A stretch of 64,000 nt of DNA from the NCBI GenBank assembly GCA_026413225.1, contig CM048552.1, positions 166,668,053 to 166,732,052 of the forward strand. The letters run 5' to 3'. Made by a program: the position numbers and the translations under genes. Source of the stretch: Otis tarda (Eukaryota > Chordata > Aves > Otidiformes > Otididae). Position 1 is the first letter of the stretch, and each line of letters starts with the position of its first letter. The notes under the pieces are model-generated. The model was not told where the DNA came from. It searched no databases and saw nothing but the letters and a program-made list of their open reading frames with translations. Positions 23,514 to 36,339 of this stretch are shown here, piece after piece.

Positions 23514-26500
23514 AATAATGACTATTAAAATAATGAGTAGGAAAAACACACACTTGAAGAAAAAAAGTCATTAATGGATGATTGATTAGCCATGCAGAGC
23601 TGGGTAGAAATCTGTTTACTTCAAACTTGTGAAGGGGCTTTTGCAGTGATAAGAAAGGGAGACTGGAAAACCAGAGTGATGGATGACACAGCCAAACATA
23701 CATGCACACAAAGATCTATGTAATATCAGAATCTGTGGTTCTCAAAGTAATTCCTAGATGTTTGAGATGGTTTGAAAGGTATGAAATGAAAGATTATAGA
23801 ATTGCACCAAATTTATATGTTTATGTATAACAATGAGTATAATGAGCGGAAGAATAAGACTCAAAACAATAATGATAATAGGGATTTGTGACTTTGGAAA
23901 AACCATGCAAATAAATACCACAAAATACAGAAAAATTAGGTCCGTGGACAAGAAATAATAAAAAAAATATTGTATGCATTACATAAACCAGTTATGAATT
24001 ATAGCATTCCCCCCCCCCAAATTAAGGAGATATTGTAAAAGAAATTATTGAAACCATTAATCCAGTTTGTAGCTGTAGTTGAAAAGGTAAACAGGATCAT
24101 AGGATGAATGTGCAAAAGTATGCAAAACAAATTTTTAAAAAAATCATTACTTATATGCAAGGGATTGGTCATGTTTAAGACTTATTTAGAATAATATATT
24201 TAGCTCCTTCCATTCACCTTTTTACAAGGACATTATTCCTCTGGACATAGAATAATATAAGGTCATAATAATATAGTTCAGCAGTCTATGCATTAGTGAA
24301 AATTGTAGATTTATTCTCTTTAGGTGACTTAAATAGTGACATTCAGAGTAATGAAGTTTTGATGTAGTGAAATATCAAACTGTTCAGAGTACAGCAATAG
24401 GAAAAAAATAAATGGGACAGTCAAAAAGAGGAAATTCAGGCAGAGACTAATTTACTTAGGTAGAGAAAAATATGAACAAAGACACCAAGTAGACTAGTGA
24501 AGCAAAAAATATAAATAAGGGAAGGAACAGCCAGAGATTTATATTTCTTGAAGTGAGGGAAGATATTAAAGGACACAGAGAAAAAGCTGAAACGTGATAT
24601 TTATATAACCTTAAAGGAAATATTTGTTTTAACCTTTTATGTATGTGTTGTGTGTTTGCAGCTGTATGTAAAGTACCTAGATTATCTTAATTGCCAACTT
24701 TAATAGTCAATAACTGTTTTATAATAACTACTTGTCCAAAAGAACAACAAATTCACAATTAAAGGCTCACTTGATGCTACGTGTAAGTTTTTCTTAGGGT
24801 ATGCATTTACCATCAGAAATTGAAAGTCTGACTGTGATGTTACCAGAGGAGAGGAGAACTGCAGGAAAATTGGGTCAGTTCAGTGTTATTTTATAACACA
24901 TGGGAATTAAAGAGGCAGAAACAATGGTAGTAGGATTCATCTGACCAAGTAAAGACATTTATAGTGTAGGCACATGGCTAGATAGGGTGAACTCTACTAC
25001 AGTGACTTAAAATAGGTTGCTCTGAGGCTGGATTTTTTTTTTCTTGGATTTAGACATCTGGATGATGCCTGAACTGCACTCTGGGACCTTCTATTCTTAA
25101 TTTGGACTAAAGTTTATTTTCTAAGCTCATAGATGACCAGAAGTAACTTTAAGATATCTTCTGCAGCATACTTCCATTACAAGAGAAGGAAATTTGTGGA
25201 AGCATTAAGATGATTTTACAAACATGAATGTCTGCTAAAGTAAGATGAGAAGAAAGGATCTGAAAAGGAGTAAGGATACTGGAACATTAATACAAAGCAA
25301 GGGAAAGCTTTGTAATGTTTTTAAATTTCAAAGCCACTGCTATGGAAAATAAAAATTCCAAGAATTTTTGAGACGATTTGTTAAAAAAAAAAGATAAATA
25401 CAGTAGCTGCAATTCCTATATATCAGAGATAAAATAAAAATAAAGAAATAAAATAGATTACCTGGCATTTACAATTGCTTACAAAGACTCCAGGGAAAGC
25501 TTAATGCAGTAAGTGACTAGTGCCACTTAATTAATATCTGTGCCAGTAACTCCTTCTGTTAGATGTTGAAATTCACTTCCACCATCAAACTCCAAAAGAA
25601 GAGTTCTCTACTTTTTCCTTGGATTCAAAAGCTTCAGATGTAATGAAAGAAAAATGAAAGATTTATTTTCCTTAGGCTCTAGGAATGGTAGCATTAGAAC
25701 AGTAAGTATAGTTTGTCCTGAGGCAGACCTTGTGCTTTATTATATGAAGCTAAGTATTCACTTTTTTTTTTACAGTAAAATGATGGCAATTGCCTTCTTA
25801 CTTCTGAGTCTGAACTTTGGACTTCAGTAAGAGGCATGCAAGTACATTGTACAAATTAAACAGAAGAATGCGTACACCTTTGAATTTTTTGTTAACCGGC
25901 TCTCACATAGGCTCTTATATCAGGGAAGATTCATTTTTTATTCTGTGCAATATAGTTAATTTCTTCTCTTATGGTCTAATTCAAAGACAGGGAGTATTTT
26001 CATTGACTCTAGCTAGGTTGTTAGTGCACAGAAAAGTGGGTGATGTATAAGAGCATTAGGAGAATGAAGTCCCCGCATATGTATTTTTCACCTTAGCATA
26101 TCTTCTTTGAGATGTGCAGATTTCTCAAGTCTCTTTATTGACAGAAAGTAAAGGAGGAATCTACCTTGAAAATAGTACTATGAATCATCTAAAATTAAGC
26201 GAAAACCAAGAATATGGTCTCTGTGATTTCAGAAGACACAGCAGAGTATAAGATTTTGATAATAAGAGAAAAGTATAGTAATAAAAAAGTTGAATAAGTC
26301 AATAACTTACTCATTACAAAAGAATTAGACTATTAATATTTTTCTTTTATTTTTAAGAGCATAAATTGATTTTTTTTTCTGTTCTGTATCTCTTAGTCAG
26401 CTCTATAGACACACCTACACATCATATGGTGCACATTTCAGTAAATCATGATATTTTCCCCTAACCCTAGCATTGCTTTCTGTCTTTGAATTTCAGTAAT

Positions 26501-26882
26501 ATGGAATAGACAAGATTACTTGTATGACCTATGTTAATTAGAACTTTGAAATAGATATCTGAATATGTATGTTTTCATTGGCCAGACTGAATTATTTTAC
26601 AGTGATTTATGTATTAACCTTCTGGCTATTTAATTTAAAAGATTTTTAAAATGTGTGTGTGTATATATATATATATTTGGCAAAAATCCAGTCTTTTCTC
26701 TGGAAAAAATATTGTATACATTCAGTCCTTGTAGTCTAACTGGAAAGCATTACTATGTATTAGAACTTATACAATTTGAAAAATTCTGATATTGTCTACC
26801 TCTCTATTCACAGCATGAAAGTGGCATATTAAGTATAACGTTGTGCTATCAACACTTTATGTGCTGCCTCTAAGCAGAGAGC
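23514..26882. other. AT-rich single-copy DNA, no gene seen
   Basis: Very A+T-rich, with a C9 run at about 24009, a GT/TA run at about 26653-26678 and T runs. Open frames are short. No RNA gene or transposon is recognised. Confidence 0.6.
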
Positions 26883-26940
26883 AGGTCTCCCCAGAGCCTC
26901 CTTTTCTCAGCCTGGAGAAAAGGAGGCTCCGGGGAGACCT
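26883..26940. repeat. Inverted repeat (26-bp arms) at the CR1 5' junction
   Basis: Left arm 26883-26908 and right arm 26915-26940 are reverse complements with one mismatch out of 26, separated by a 6-base loop. The right arm is normal CR1 sequence, so the left arm is the extra copy. Confidence 0.92.
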
Positions 26941-27288
26941 GATAGCGGTCTTCCAGTACCTCAAGGGGGCCTATAAGAAAGATGGGGAAAGGCTGTTCAG
27001 TAGGGCCTGTTGTGATAGGACAAGGGGTAATGGGTTTAAAATAGAGGGGGGAAGATTTAGATTGGAAATTAGGAAAAAATTTTTTACAATGCGAGTTGTA
27101 GAACACTGGAACAGGTTGCCCAGAAAGGTGGTGGAGGCCCCATCCCTGGAGACGTTCAAGGCCAGGCTGGATGAGGCTCTGAGCAACCTGATCTAGTCAG
27201 GGATGTCCCTGCTCCTTGCAGGGGGGTTGGACTAGATGACCTTTGAAGGTCCCTTCCAACCCTAACCATTCTATGATTCTATGATTCT
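26883..27288 (+). mobile_element. CR1 LINE 3' fragment with 5' fold-back
   Basis: It covers the last part of ORF2 and the 3' end. Frame 26843-27196 gives 'LSLEKRRLRGDLIAVFQYLK' and 'MRVVEHWNRLPRKVVEAPSL', ending at the same stop as the copy at 2904-4122. The 3' end is ATTCTATG units at 27267-27288. Similarity to the 2904-4122 copy is very high, so it is one of the younger CR1s here. The first 26 bases are an inverted copy of the following CR1 sequence, forming a near-perfect hairpin. Confidence 0.93.
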
Positions 27289-28533
27289 AAATGCAAATGA
27301 ATTGTATCCAGTCTTCAAAAATAACTACTTTCAACCTGAGAAGTTAGTCTCTAGAACCAATGAGACAGATTTTCCAAATCTCTGTAGCTGCTGGTTAGGA
27401 ACTTAACTGGAGTGGCCAAGTTTTTCAAAGAGAGCTCCTGCATACTGAAGACTCCTGTAAATCTGGCCACTAAATTTTGATTCCTTAGTTAGAGTTGCTC
27501 TTTTGAGAAAAGCTGCAGTGCTGAGGGGGAGAGAACAGAATGACTGAGGGAGAAGAAATCTTGGGGAAACGTGATGCTGAACTCATAAAAATCCTGTGTA
27601 TATATATCCAAGTGTTAGCTGAATGGGATTCAGAAGTAGACTAGATTGTCCTTCTAACAAGATGTATTATTTCTGTTTATATTAGTTATTTCCTACCTTC
27701 TCTCCTCTCAGAATGTGCCTTTTCTATTCCACTGTGTTACAGATGTGAAAAAATACTTCAATATAATTACTTAAAGGTTCAGGTTATAGAGATTAAATTG
27801 AATCTGATATTCTGACCAGATTACGTCAGTATGCTATGTCAGTGTGAAACTAGTTTGATGAGGGATTAATTGGGGTTTTCATTGTGGATGCAGTGAAGGG
27901 TCTATCTTAACTGAAAAATGTAATCTGGCTAATTTTTAAGCTTCTAGGACTCTCAGTAGGATGCCATGACCTTTAAATATGCAAGTTTATAAGCATGTCA
28001 ATGAATATGCTATCTGTTAAGCACATTGGCTCTGAAAGCCAAATTTCAAAGGGGAGCTAACATTGGGTCATCCTTTCCATTGCTCATCTTGTATCCCTTT
28101 CCCTCATTTATCAGAGTTTTAAATAGACATCAAACTACTTCTGAATATTCAAGTATATCTACCATTTCACTCACTAATCAGCCTAGACAGTTCAAGTACC
28201 ACTAAATGAAAAAAAAAATTTTTTTTTTTTTTTAAACAAACGACAATGAAACTTTTTTTTTCATTCTAATATAGAAATTGACATGTCCTGATTTATCTTT
28301 ACAAGTATGGAAAAACAATACTGCACTGTAAAAAACAAATGTGGCAGCATACCGTACTCAAAGACTTCAAATTATTGTCAACAACAGAACAAAACCAGCT
28401 CATTGACTATCTGATAAGATTACTTCTACCTCCATTCTTCTATGCTGTTATAGCCTTTAACACTGTTATGAACAGTGTTATATGGTAGTCTTTTTTTTTT
28501 GAGAGATTAACCATACTAACTGTTATAAACAGT
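27289..28533. other. AT-rich single-copy DNA, no gene seen
   Basis: Includes an A10T15 block at 28209-28233 and a T run at about 28491. No gene or further repeat is recognised. Confidence 0.6.
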
Positions 28534-29690
28534 TGTTGTGGTTTTGTTAGTGAGGGGGGGCCTAAGGTGGTAGCTTCTGCAGGAAACTGCTAGAAGTCGC
28601 TCCCCTTTGTTCAGTGGACTCGGCCAGGCCTAGGGCAGACCCGCTGCTGGCCAAGGCCGAGCCGATTGGTAGCAGAATGTTCCGTGGTAACGTCTCTGTG
28701 ATAACGTATTTAAGAAGGGGAAAACAGGAAAAAAAAAGAGAAGAGAAGATGTGAAGAAGCTGAGCGGGGCCAGAGGCGCAGAGGGGGAGGCGCAGGCCTC
28801 ATGGGCCTTGCAGGCCTCACCCTCTGGCCTCTTGCCAGGCGGCCGACTGGGCCCGACTCGGTCCAGCCTGGCTGCAAGAAGTGGAGAGGAGATGAGATGG
28901 ATGATGTGAAGAGATTCTGAGAGGCGTCTGCCAGCCTGTTGTGAAGAACTTTTCTTGTGAGAGGAGTGGCTACAGACACCAAGGTCAGTTCAGAAGGAGG
29001 GGGAGGAGTAATGGGGCTCCTGGCCAAGATTCCCCTGCAGCCTGTGGTGACGACCATGGTGGAGCAGGTTGTCCCCCTGCAGCCCATGGAGGTCCACGGA
29101 GGAGCAGAGATCCACTTGGAGCCCGTGAAGGACCCCACACTGGGGCAGGTGGATGCCTGAAGGCGGCTGTGGCCCATGGAGGGCCCGCTGGGACAGCCCT
29201 TCTGGAGAGACTGCATTCCGTGGAAGAGATGACCCACGCCAGAGCAGTTTCACGAAGGACTGTGGCATATGGGTGGGACCTCACAACGGAGCAGGGGAGG
29301 AATGTGAGTTCTTCCCCTGACCATGAAGCAGCAGCGTAAAACAACATGTGATGAACTGACCGCAACCCCCATTCCCTCTTCCCCGCTGTTCCGCTCGGGA
29401 TGGGGGAAGGTAGTAGAGATAATGTTAAGCTTGGGAAGAGGGAGGGGTGGAGGGAGGTTATCTTGTTCTCTGTCTCATTATCCTGCTGTTTGTAGTAATA
29501 AATGAATAGTTTTCCCCAAGTCGAGTCTGTTTTGCCTGTAACGGTAACTTTAAGGATTTTCTCCCTGTCCTTATCTCAAACCTTGAGCCGTTTTTCCTTA
29601 TATTATCTCTCCCTATTCTCTCGGAGGGTGGGGGGAGTGAGATAGAGAGAGACTGTGTATTCTGGTCCTGATCAGGGCTGAACTACGACA
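28534..29690 (+). mobile_element. Solo ERV LTR, full length, perfect 5-bp target duplication
   Basis: It starts 'tgttgtggttttg' and ends 'ctacgaca'. ACAGT lies immediately before (28529-28533) and after (29691-29695), a perfect 5-bp target site duplication that fixes both borders. It has the same family and layout as the LTR at 18796: TATA-like box at 28707-28714, repeat array at about 29060-29300, AATAAA at 29497-29502. It is visibly closest to the copy at 63010, with few differences across the first kilobase, which suggests both are fairly young. No internal retroviral genes are present. Antisense frames of up to 175 codons match those in sister LTRs and are not recognisable proteins. Confidence 0.96.
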
Positions 29691-30735
29691 ACAGTTTTAG
29701 TCGCTGGGAACACATAGAAGTCTTTCCAGTATCTCAAAAATGCTTCTCCATTAAAAAAAAAAAAAAAAAATTGTGATGGCACTTCTATTTGTACAGTCAC
29801 TCATTCCTTCTGGGTACAGACAAATGCAAAACTGCTGAGAACAGGCAATCTTATAATTAAACCTATGAAGATCTTTTTTGAAGTTTTGCTTTAGAATAGC
29901 AAATTAGTTTCTAATTCATCTTTACTGAAGCCAAACCAATTTTCTTCTTTCTCCATATTTTCCTCTAATCAACTGATCTTTTTTTTTTTCCTTTTGGAAA
30001 AATAGGACTTCCCATCACAAATTATTTCTTAAATTTTTTCTTGTTTTCACTTTTTTACTGCTGTTTGCTGAAGGATGACCATAACCATTAATGCATAAGC
30101 AAGGAGACTCTGAACACCATAATTTCAGTCCTCTGGAGACTTCTGTTTTATTCATAAACATCTAGATGTTTCATTAGTTTGCATTCTGATGTTTTGACAA
30201 TCTGTTTCCACCTCCTCTTTGGAAAGTGAATGCTTTTCTCATTAACTTAAGCTAGAGAAGTTCACATGCCTTAGGTCCATGGCTGTTTTCAGCAATGAGT
30301 AGGACTACACACAGTTCCGACCCATGCAATAACGACTATTGATAACAATTAACTTTCAAGTAACAGCTTAATTTTTGGAGGGGTTTTTTTGTTTGTTTAT
30401 TTGTTGACTATATACTGATCTAACCATGAAACCTCCACTGGTTCAAAAGACAGAAGAATCAGGCCAGCATTAACTCTTAGAAATATAACCATCAACGTAC
30501 TGTATTTATTTTCTATGTCTGAAACAAGTATGGGGAAGCTTTGAGTTTTTACAGGTATTTTGCCTTGTAATGTATTTCCAGAGATACCTTATGAACTCTA
30601 CCAGAGGCTTTGTTATCTCTTCTTCATTCTTCTTTTGAAAGCTCAAAATATCTTTTTTTTTTTTGCTTGGTTGTTTGGGCTTTTTTTTTGTGTTTTGTTT
30701 GTTTGTTTGTTTGTTTTAATTTGGTTTTTTTTTGT

Positions 30736-30766
<31 letters not shown>

Positions 30767-33700
30767 CTTGAGGAGACAATAGAAAACCCAATTTCTGGGC
30801 AGAAATAAAGTCAAATTGCTATCACCTTTTCCATTAAACACATACTTGCTTTGTGACTTTTCAAGAATGTGAACATTCATGTTCAGAATTATTTGAATTA
30901 ATTTTTCTGGAAATAAAAGGGATACTGTTGGCACTGTTGGAAAATATGTTAATAATAATGATGATAAGAAAATACTTGTCTTACGAAAGCAAACCTTTAT
31001 AATAAGGAAAGATCAGCTTTGATTATTTTTTTCCATTGAAAACTATAAAAAAAGAAAGAAAAAGGACATGGTAGGTACAGAAACAGAACACTTCAATTGA
31101 CAGAAGCCAATTTTGACTTTTCACAAACCTTTCAACTTTTGAATTGAGACAGTAGGTTGTTGCTGTTTTTTTAATCTTCACCATTCTATTTGTTTTAAAA
31201 AAATCTGTTCTTCCTCCATCTGTATTCACAAATTATTGGAATTTGTAGTGCTTCTGAAACTCTCACCCAACACCAAAGGAAAGAGAAAAAAAAACAAAAC
31301 ACACAAGCCATTCAGAATTAAAAAAATGCACAATAGCAAATGTTTATTTAAGTCATATATATATATATGTATTTATAACTCTAAAAAAGAAAGAAAAAAA
31401 CCCAGTCATTATAAGGAGCTATGAAGGGACATTACCTGCAGTTTTTAATACAAGACTATCCCCTAAAATCAGGACAAAAATTTGTCGATTTTGATTTAGC
31501 CTCTCTAATCAACTGAGATGAAGAGACTCATCCTGCTCTGTGTAAATGAGTTACAAAATGCTGTTCTCCCTTAATGTTATTTTTCTTATTGTTCCTTTTG
31601 ACACAAGAATAATGTCAGATATCTTTACACCAGTTAGAAATACTGTTCAGTGTCTGAGACAAAGAAAAGCTAAGAAAATGTGAAGTCTGAAGACTCTGGA
31701 CTGGCTCCAGCTGTGCGCACCAACAAGCAGCTCATTTTTAGCATGTTGGACAAAGCACTTCTTTCATGAAGAAGCAGTCTGTTACACCCTCCCCCGCTTT
31801 CCTAGCTGAAAATCCCCGAACACATCATTTTCACTGACTGTTCAACGCAGTGCTATGTCATGATGAATACTGAGAAACCATAATCAGCTTCTTTCATGTG
31901 AAGGCACCATAACTTTAAAGATTATATTGACAAATGGCTGGAATAAATGGTTAACTGCTGCCTTACCATTCCTCTAAATTGTAAATATAATATGAAGGCA
32001 GTGCAAAACTCAAAACTTCACAACTCACTCACAAATCTCAAAGTAATTATGAAGTTGTGGAATTCATTGTCCCGTGGAGGTAAATTTAAAAGGCTATTAC
32101 TGGAAAATTGCTGAAATTTATCAATATTTTGTTTTTCTGTTTGAGTTCTGGTCATTCTTATAATTTGAACAGGAACTGCAACAAAAACTGAGAATATAAT
32201 CAAACATCAACAATATTTTAGTAATAATATTGATGTTCTTCCCAAGAGCACAACAAGGATTGTGGCTGTATTGTATTTGAGCTGAGCTGTATTTTGTGTT
32301 TGCTGAGCAAACACAAAAAAAAAGTACAGACTTTGCTTTTATGGGCTTACAAATATATTTGTGTTTCTTTTATTCCTGTATATTGTTACAGAATTTTTTT
32401 TTGCACTGAGCTGCTTGGTTTTTTTAATTGTACACTGAAACAGAAAGAATTAGCCATGCAAATAGGCATACTGATAGTAAGGATACTGTTTAGCACAAAC
32501 TTTATTCACTGAAACTGAACCCAAAATCAGTAAGTTTCTTCCTTGAATAACATTTACAAAAGAGTCATTCTTTCTCATCATCACTGCAAAATCTGCAGCC
32601 TACATGGTTATTAAGGCTACATAAACCCTATGTATCCCTTCTGTTTAGGGTTGTAGAGAATAGAAATGTAGAGAATAGAACACCTGGGCTACCAGGTGAA
32701 CTAAAAAAAAGGTTCATGCCCTCTGCTCCCCAGGGGAGGATAATGCATAGTAATGTGATCAGCTAATGTCAGTCATGTCCTCTTCCAGATTTGGTCAGGT
32801 GAACAGATACATCTCACACATGAAAAAAATATAAAAATAAAAGAGAAATTTAATATTTTACTGTGCATAGATGGGAGAAAGAGACTGAAAACAGAGCTCT
32901 AACAACAGTATAAAGTGAAATACTCAAAAGTAAAGAAATATCAGATTAGAATTTCCTGTACAACTTTAATTTCAGCTGTCTGATATATGTGTTGTGATAG
33001 AGACTGTAATTATATAATAATTTCATTTTTCTTTTTTTTTCCTTGAGACAGTTCTGGCCAAAGGACAAAGAATAGAGTATATGTACAAAATATCTAGTTA
33101 CCTAGCCATTTATTTTTAACTTCATCATTCAATATGTCATCCATATTTTATGTACAGGACACCATTTCAACTATACACTGAATTCAGAATTATTAACATC
33201 CTCTGGGGCATTTTTTGAGGTATACACATCACTGTGATATCTGAGTAGCTCACAAACATTATTTTGCATACACAACATGACTTTGAGGAAGGATAATACT
33301 CTTATACCCATCTGAGATACAAGCAGCTTAATACCAGAATATTCAAATGTCCATTAACTCTGGATGACCCCACTTGATATGCCTTCAGTCCAAATTTTCA
33401 GCATATTTAGCAGTTTATAACATTTCATCTGTTCAAAAAGCAGCTTGAGAAGACCTCCTATGTGGCTTACTTTTCTATTCTACTCTTTCTACCCTTCTGC
33501 TCCTTCTAATCCTATTTTAACACTGTCAGCATCTTTCTGCTTCTTTGCCCCTTGCATTTGAGTTTGTCCTTTTCTCCTTCCCACTCACACTTCGCAGCTT
33601 GTTTGGTAGTAAGAAGATGGTGAACACACTATCAAAATTGTTTCTGGCTAGAAAAAAAAGCATTAGTGAAGTTTTACTGAGCTCCATGGCAGCTGCTCAG

Positions 33701-35065
33701 CCTACGCCTATTAAAAAGACATAATATACACTGCAGTCTGGACCTGAGGGTGAGTAAACACTGGCTACTTTAGCACTGTACAGCAAGTAGTCATGGACAG
33801 CACCTAAGCCCCATCTGGTATCCAAATGGCTCTTGCATAGTCTTTACCATTTTCAGTTCAAAGTATTGAAAAATTGTGATGGCTGTGTTGCAACCCATCA
33901 CAAAATTTTTATAAGGAGTGAGACTGATCTATCTGAAGCATGATCTGGGTGAATTACAGGATATGCAAGAAGTTTTGAAAATATAACTTCTAGAAATAAT
34001 GTTACAAGATTGAGCATAGTGAAATGGACCAAATGTATGGCCTCAACCATATTGCCCAATGGAAGTGGTCTTAGATAACTTTGACCCTTTGAGCTGTGGC
34101 CAGGCACAATCTCAGAGATCTCTGATTGTTGTGAACTGAAACCACACCAGGGAGCATGCTAAAACTGAATTAAAATAAAAGAAAGAATGGGATCTACTAC
34201 TAGCCCCATGGGTCTAGTTTTGGTTTTTTTTTACATATTTTATGGGAACATATGCGAAGAGGGAGCACAGAAAGCACTCAGAGAATCAGCTGACAGTTTC
34301 AAATATATATGTTCCAACAGCTTTAACAGAAAAAAAAAAGTATCAGAGACCTTTCTGCCCATATCACCCCACTTCAGGGTATCAAATCCATTCATCAGTC
34401 ATTTGAGATTTTTTTTTATTAGTTCCTTACAAGATTTTCTTAGCGAGAATACAAAGACATTCTAGGAAGTAACTGAATTGTTTGTATTTGAACACTGAGA
34501 AAAGCAAACAGCAAAAATAAAACCCAACAACTCTGCAGCAGAAAATGTAAAGCAGTCATATCTATTCATGACATGTCAAACTCTATTTTACAGTAGATTA
34601 TACTTAAGCTTAGTTTTTACGTGATTGGCAGTTTTGTGAAAATCAGAATATGGAAAAGTAACACCTGTTTTGAACTTGTCTAAATAGTTAAATCTTTCCT
34701 AGGGTATCATTCCTGATTTAATGGTACTAAGAAAGATCTACATGTTTTTATCCATACAAATAATATTTTTATTTATTATAAACAATAAGTAATATGTACA
34801 GTAGAAATTAATTACTTCAGGGTTAAGAAAGTAAAATTTAAGAATTGTTTATTTATTTAAATAAGAAGGCAACCAGCTACTGGCATCTTCCACTTTATGT
34901 CTAGTTTAATTAGGTAATTATTTCCTTCTCCATGTATTTCAACCTTAAAGAAGAGCTAGATTGAGCAATGTGTGAAAATGAGAGTCTGCAAACAATATGT
35001 TAGGAGCTCAGAGGTTTATTTGGAGAAAAAAAAAACCGAAAAAAAGAGAAAAGATACACTACAAA
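29691..35065. other. AT-rich single-copy DNA, no gene seen
   Basis: There is an A18 run at about 29753-29770, (GTTT)n and (GTTTT)n at 30697-30763, and many T runs. Open frames of 60-90 codons are low-complexity. No transposon, tRNA or exon is recognised. Confidence 0.55.
30697..30763. repeat. (GTTT)n and (GTTTT)6 microsatellites
   Basis: Five GTTT units at 30697-30717, a short TTTGG spacer and T run, then six perfect GTTTT units at 30734-30763. Confidence 0.95.
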
Positions 35066-35202
35066 TAGAATCATAGAATCATAGAATGGTTAGGGTTGGA
35101 AGGGAACTTCAAAGGTCATCTAGTCCAACCCCCCTGCAAGGAGCAGGGACATCCCCCACTAGATCAGGTTGCTCAGAGCCTCATCCAGCCTGGCCTTGAA
35201 TG
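35066..35202 (-). mobile_element. CR1 LINE 3' tail fragment
   Basis: Reverse-complemented ATTCTATG units at 35066-35088 are followed by the CR1 3' UTR ('ggttagggttggaaggga', 'catctagtccaacccccctg', 'gagcagggacatc') and the last ORF2 codons ('gagcctcatccagcctgg'). It is strongly 5'-truncated, at about 137 bases. Close similarity to the 3' ends at 4023-4122 and 27197-27288 marks the same young subfamily. Confidence 0.95.
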
Positions 35203-36266
35203 TGGTGTTACAGTTTATTAGAATGGTAAAACCAGCCAATGTATTGACTTACTGCTTTGCTTTAAAATAGATTATAGATGCTTTCTTTGGCTATGCTATG
35301 AATTATCTTTTTCAAAAGAGACAGAAGACAAAGGAAAACAAAGTTTTATAGAATAATGGAGACAGCTATATGACAAAGTAGGAGTTGCAAAACTACAGAC
35401 ACAGTCAAATCAAGTAAGCAAGCAAGAATCTTTAGATCTTAATGTAGTCCACTGCACAACTCCTTTATTCATTAATGAAGTAATTGTAAATGTTGACTCA
35501 GGTTTATTCTCATGTCATGATTTTCTGGGTGAAAAGGGATGAAAGAAAGTTATAGAAGTGAGTTGTTTAAAGCTGTCTCTACAATCTCTGCATGGCTTTG
35601 GCCATGTTCCAAGTACATTACAGAAATCTCTGAGCTGTTCCTTCTTTTTTTTTTCCTTTTTCCATTTTCTTTTTTTCTTTCTTTCTTTTTTTCTTTCTTC
35701 CTTTTTCCCTTTTACCCTTCTTTTTTTTTTTTACAGTCATATTTCCTCTGTTTTTCATTTTTTATTTTCCTTTTTCCTTTTCTTTTTCTTCCTTTTACTC
35801 CTTCTCCCCCCTGCCTTTTTCCTTCTGTTTCCCTTTCCGCACTTTTCTCTTCCCCTTTGTTTCCCTTCACTTAGTTTCCTGCCCTGCCCTTTCACCTCTT
35901 CCTCTTCTCCTTCCTCTTCCCATCACTTTGTGTGTTCCCAAGAGAACATACGCCCAGATGCAGATAGAATACTGTTTCACAATACTCCAACCCTCTCACT
36001 CCTACAAACCCACATCATCACTGAGGAACAATCCTTGAAGGCTCCAGGTATACTAGCTTTTACAGCTTAGACATCTATCATGGTGGAGAAATTCTAATTG
36101 AGAAAAGTTGTTGTGAAGATGAATTCCATTTTGTCAGTATCTAGAGTCCATAGATTAATGAATAGACTCTAGATTATTAGTTCATTAATTCATAGTGTTC
36201 ATAAATTACTTATCTCACTGTGGACTTTATAACTATTTAGAATTTCTAACAGCTACAATTATTGTT
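35203..36266. other. Single-copy DNA containing a long polypyrimidine tract
   Basis: Apart from the pyrimidine-rich tract listed separately and a small inverted repeat near 36140-36173, nothing is recognised. Confidence 0.55.
35638..35930. repeat. Polypyrimidine (C/T) tract, about 290 bp
   Basis: The plus strand is almost entirely T and C, beginning T-rich and becoming C-richer towards the 3' end, with occasional purine interruptions. The 111- and 170-codon frames rich in F, S, L and P across it follow from its composition and are not evidence of a gene. Confidence 0.9.
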
Positions 36267-36339
36267 GATGGTTGGACTTGATGATCTTGGAGGTCTTTTC
36301 CAACCTTAAAGATTCTATAATTCTATGATTCTGTGATTC
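36267..36339 (+). mobile_element. CR1 LINE 3' terminal stub
   Basis: 'ggttggacttgatgatcttg', 'aggtcttttccaacct' and the terminal 'attctataattctatgatt' units identify the last 70 bases of a CR1, older than the copy at 35066. It is 5'-truncated within the 3' UTR. Confidence 0.93.

Noticed and set aside
28209-28233. A10T15 block as a regulatory or processed-transcript tail
   Set aside because: No retrocopy body or target duplication flanks it; homopolymer runs are frequent throughout this AT-rich window.
35539-36070. 111- and 170-codon frames rich in F, S, L and P
   Set aside because: They arise from the polypyrimidine tract, which lacks stop codons on that strand; no domain is visible.
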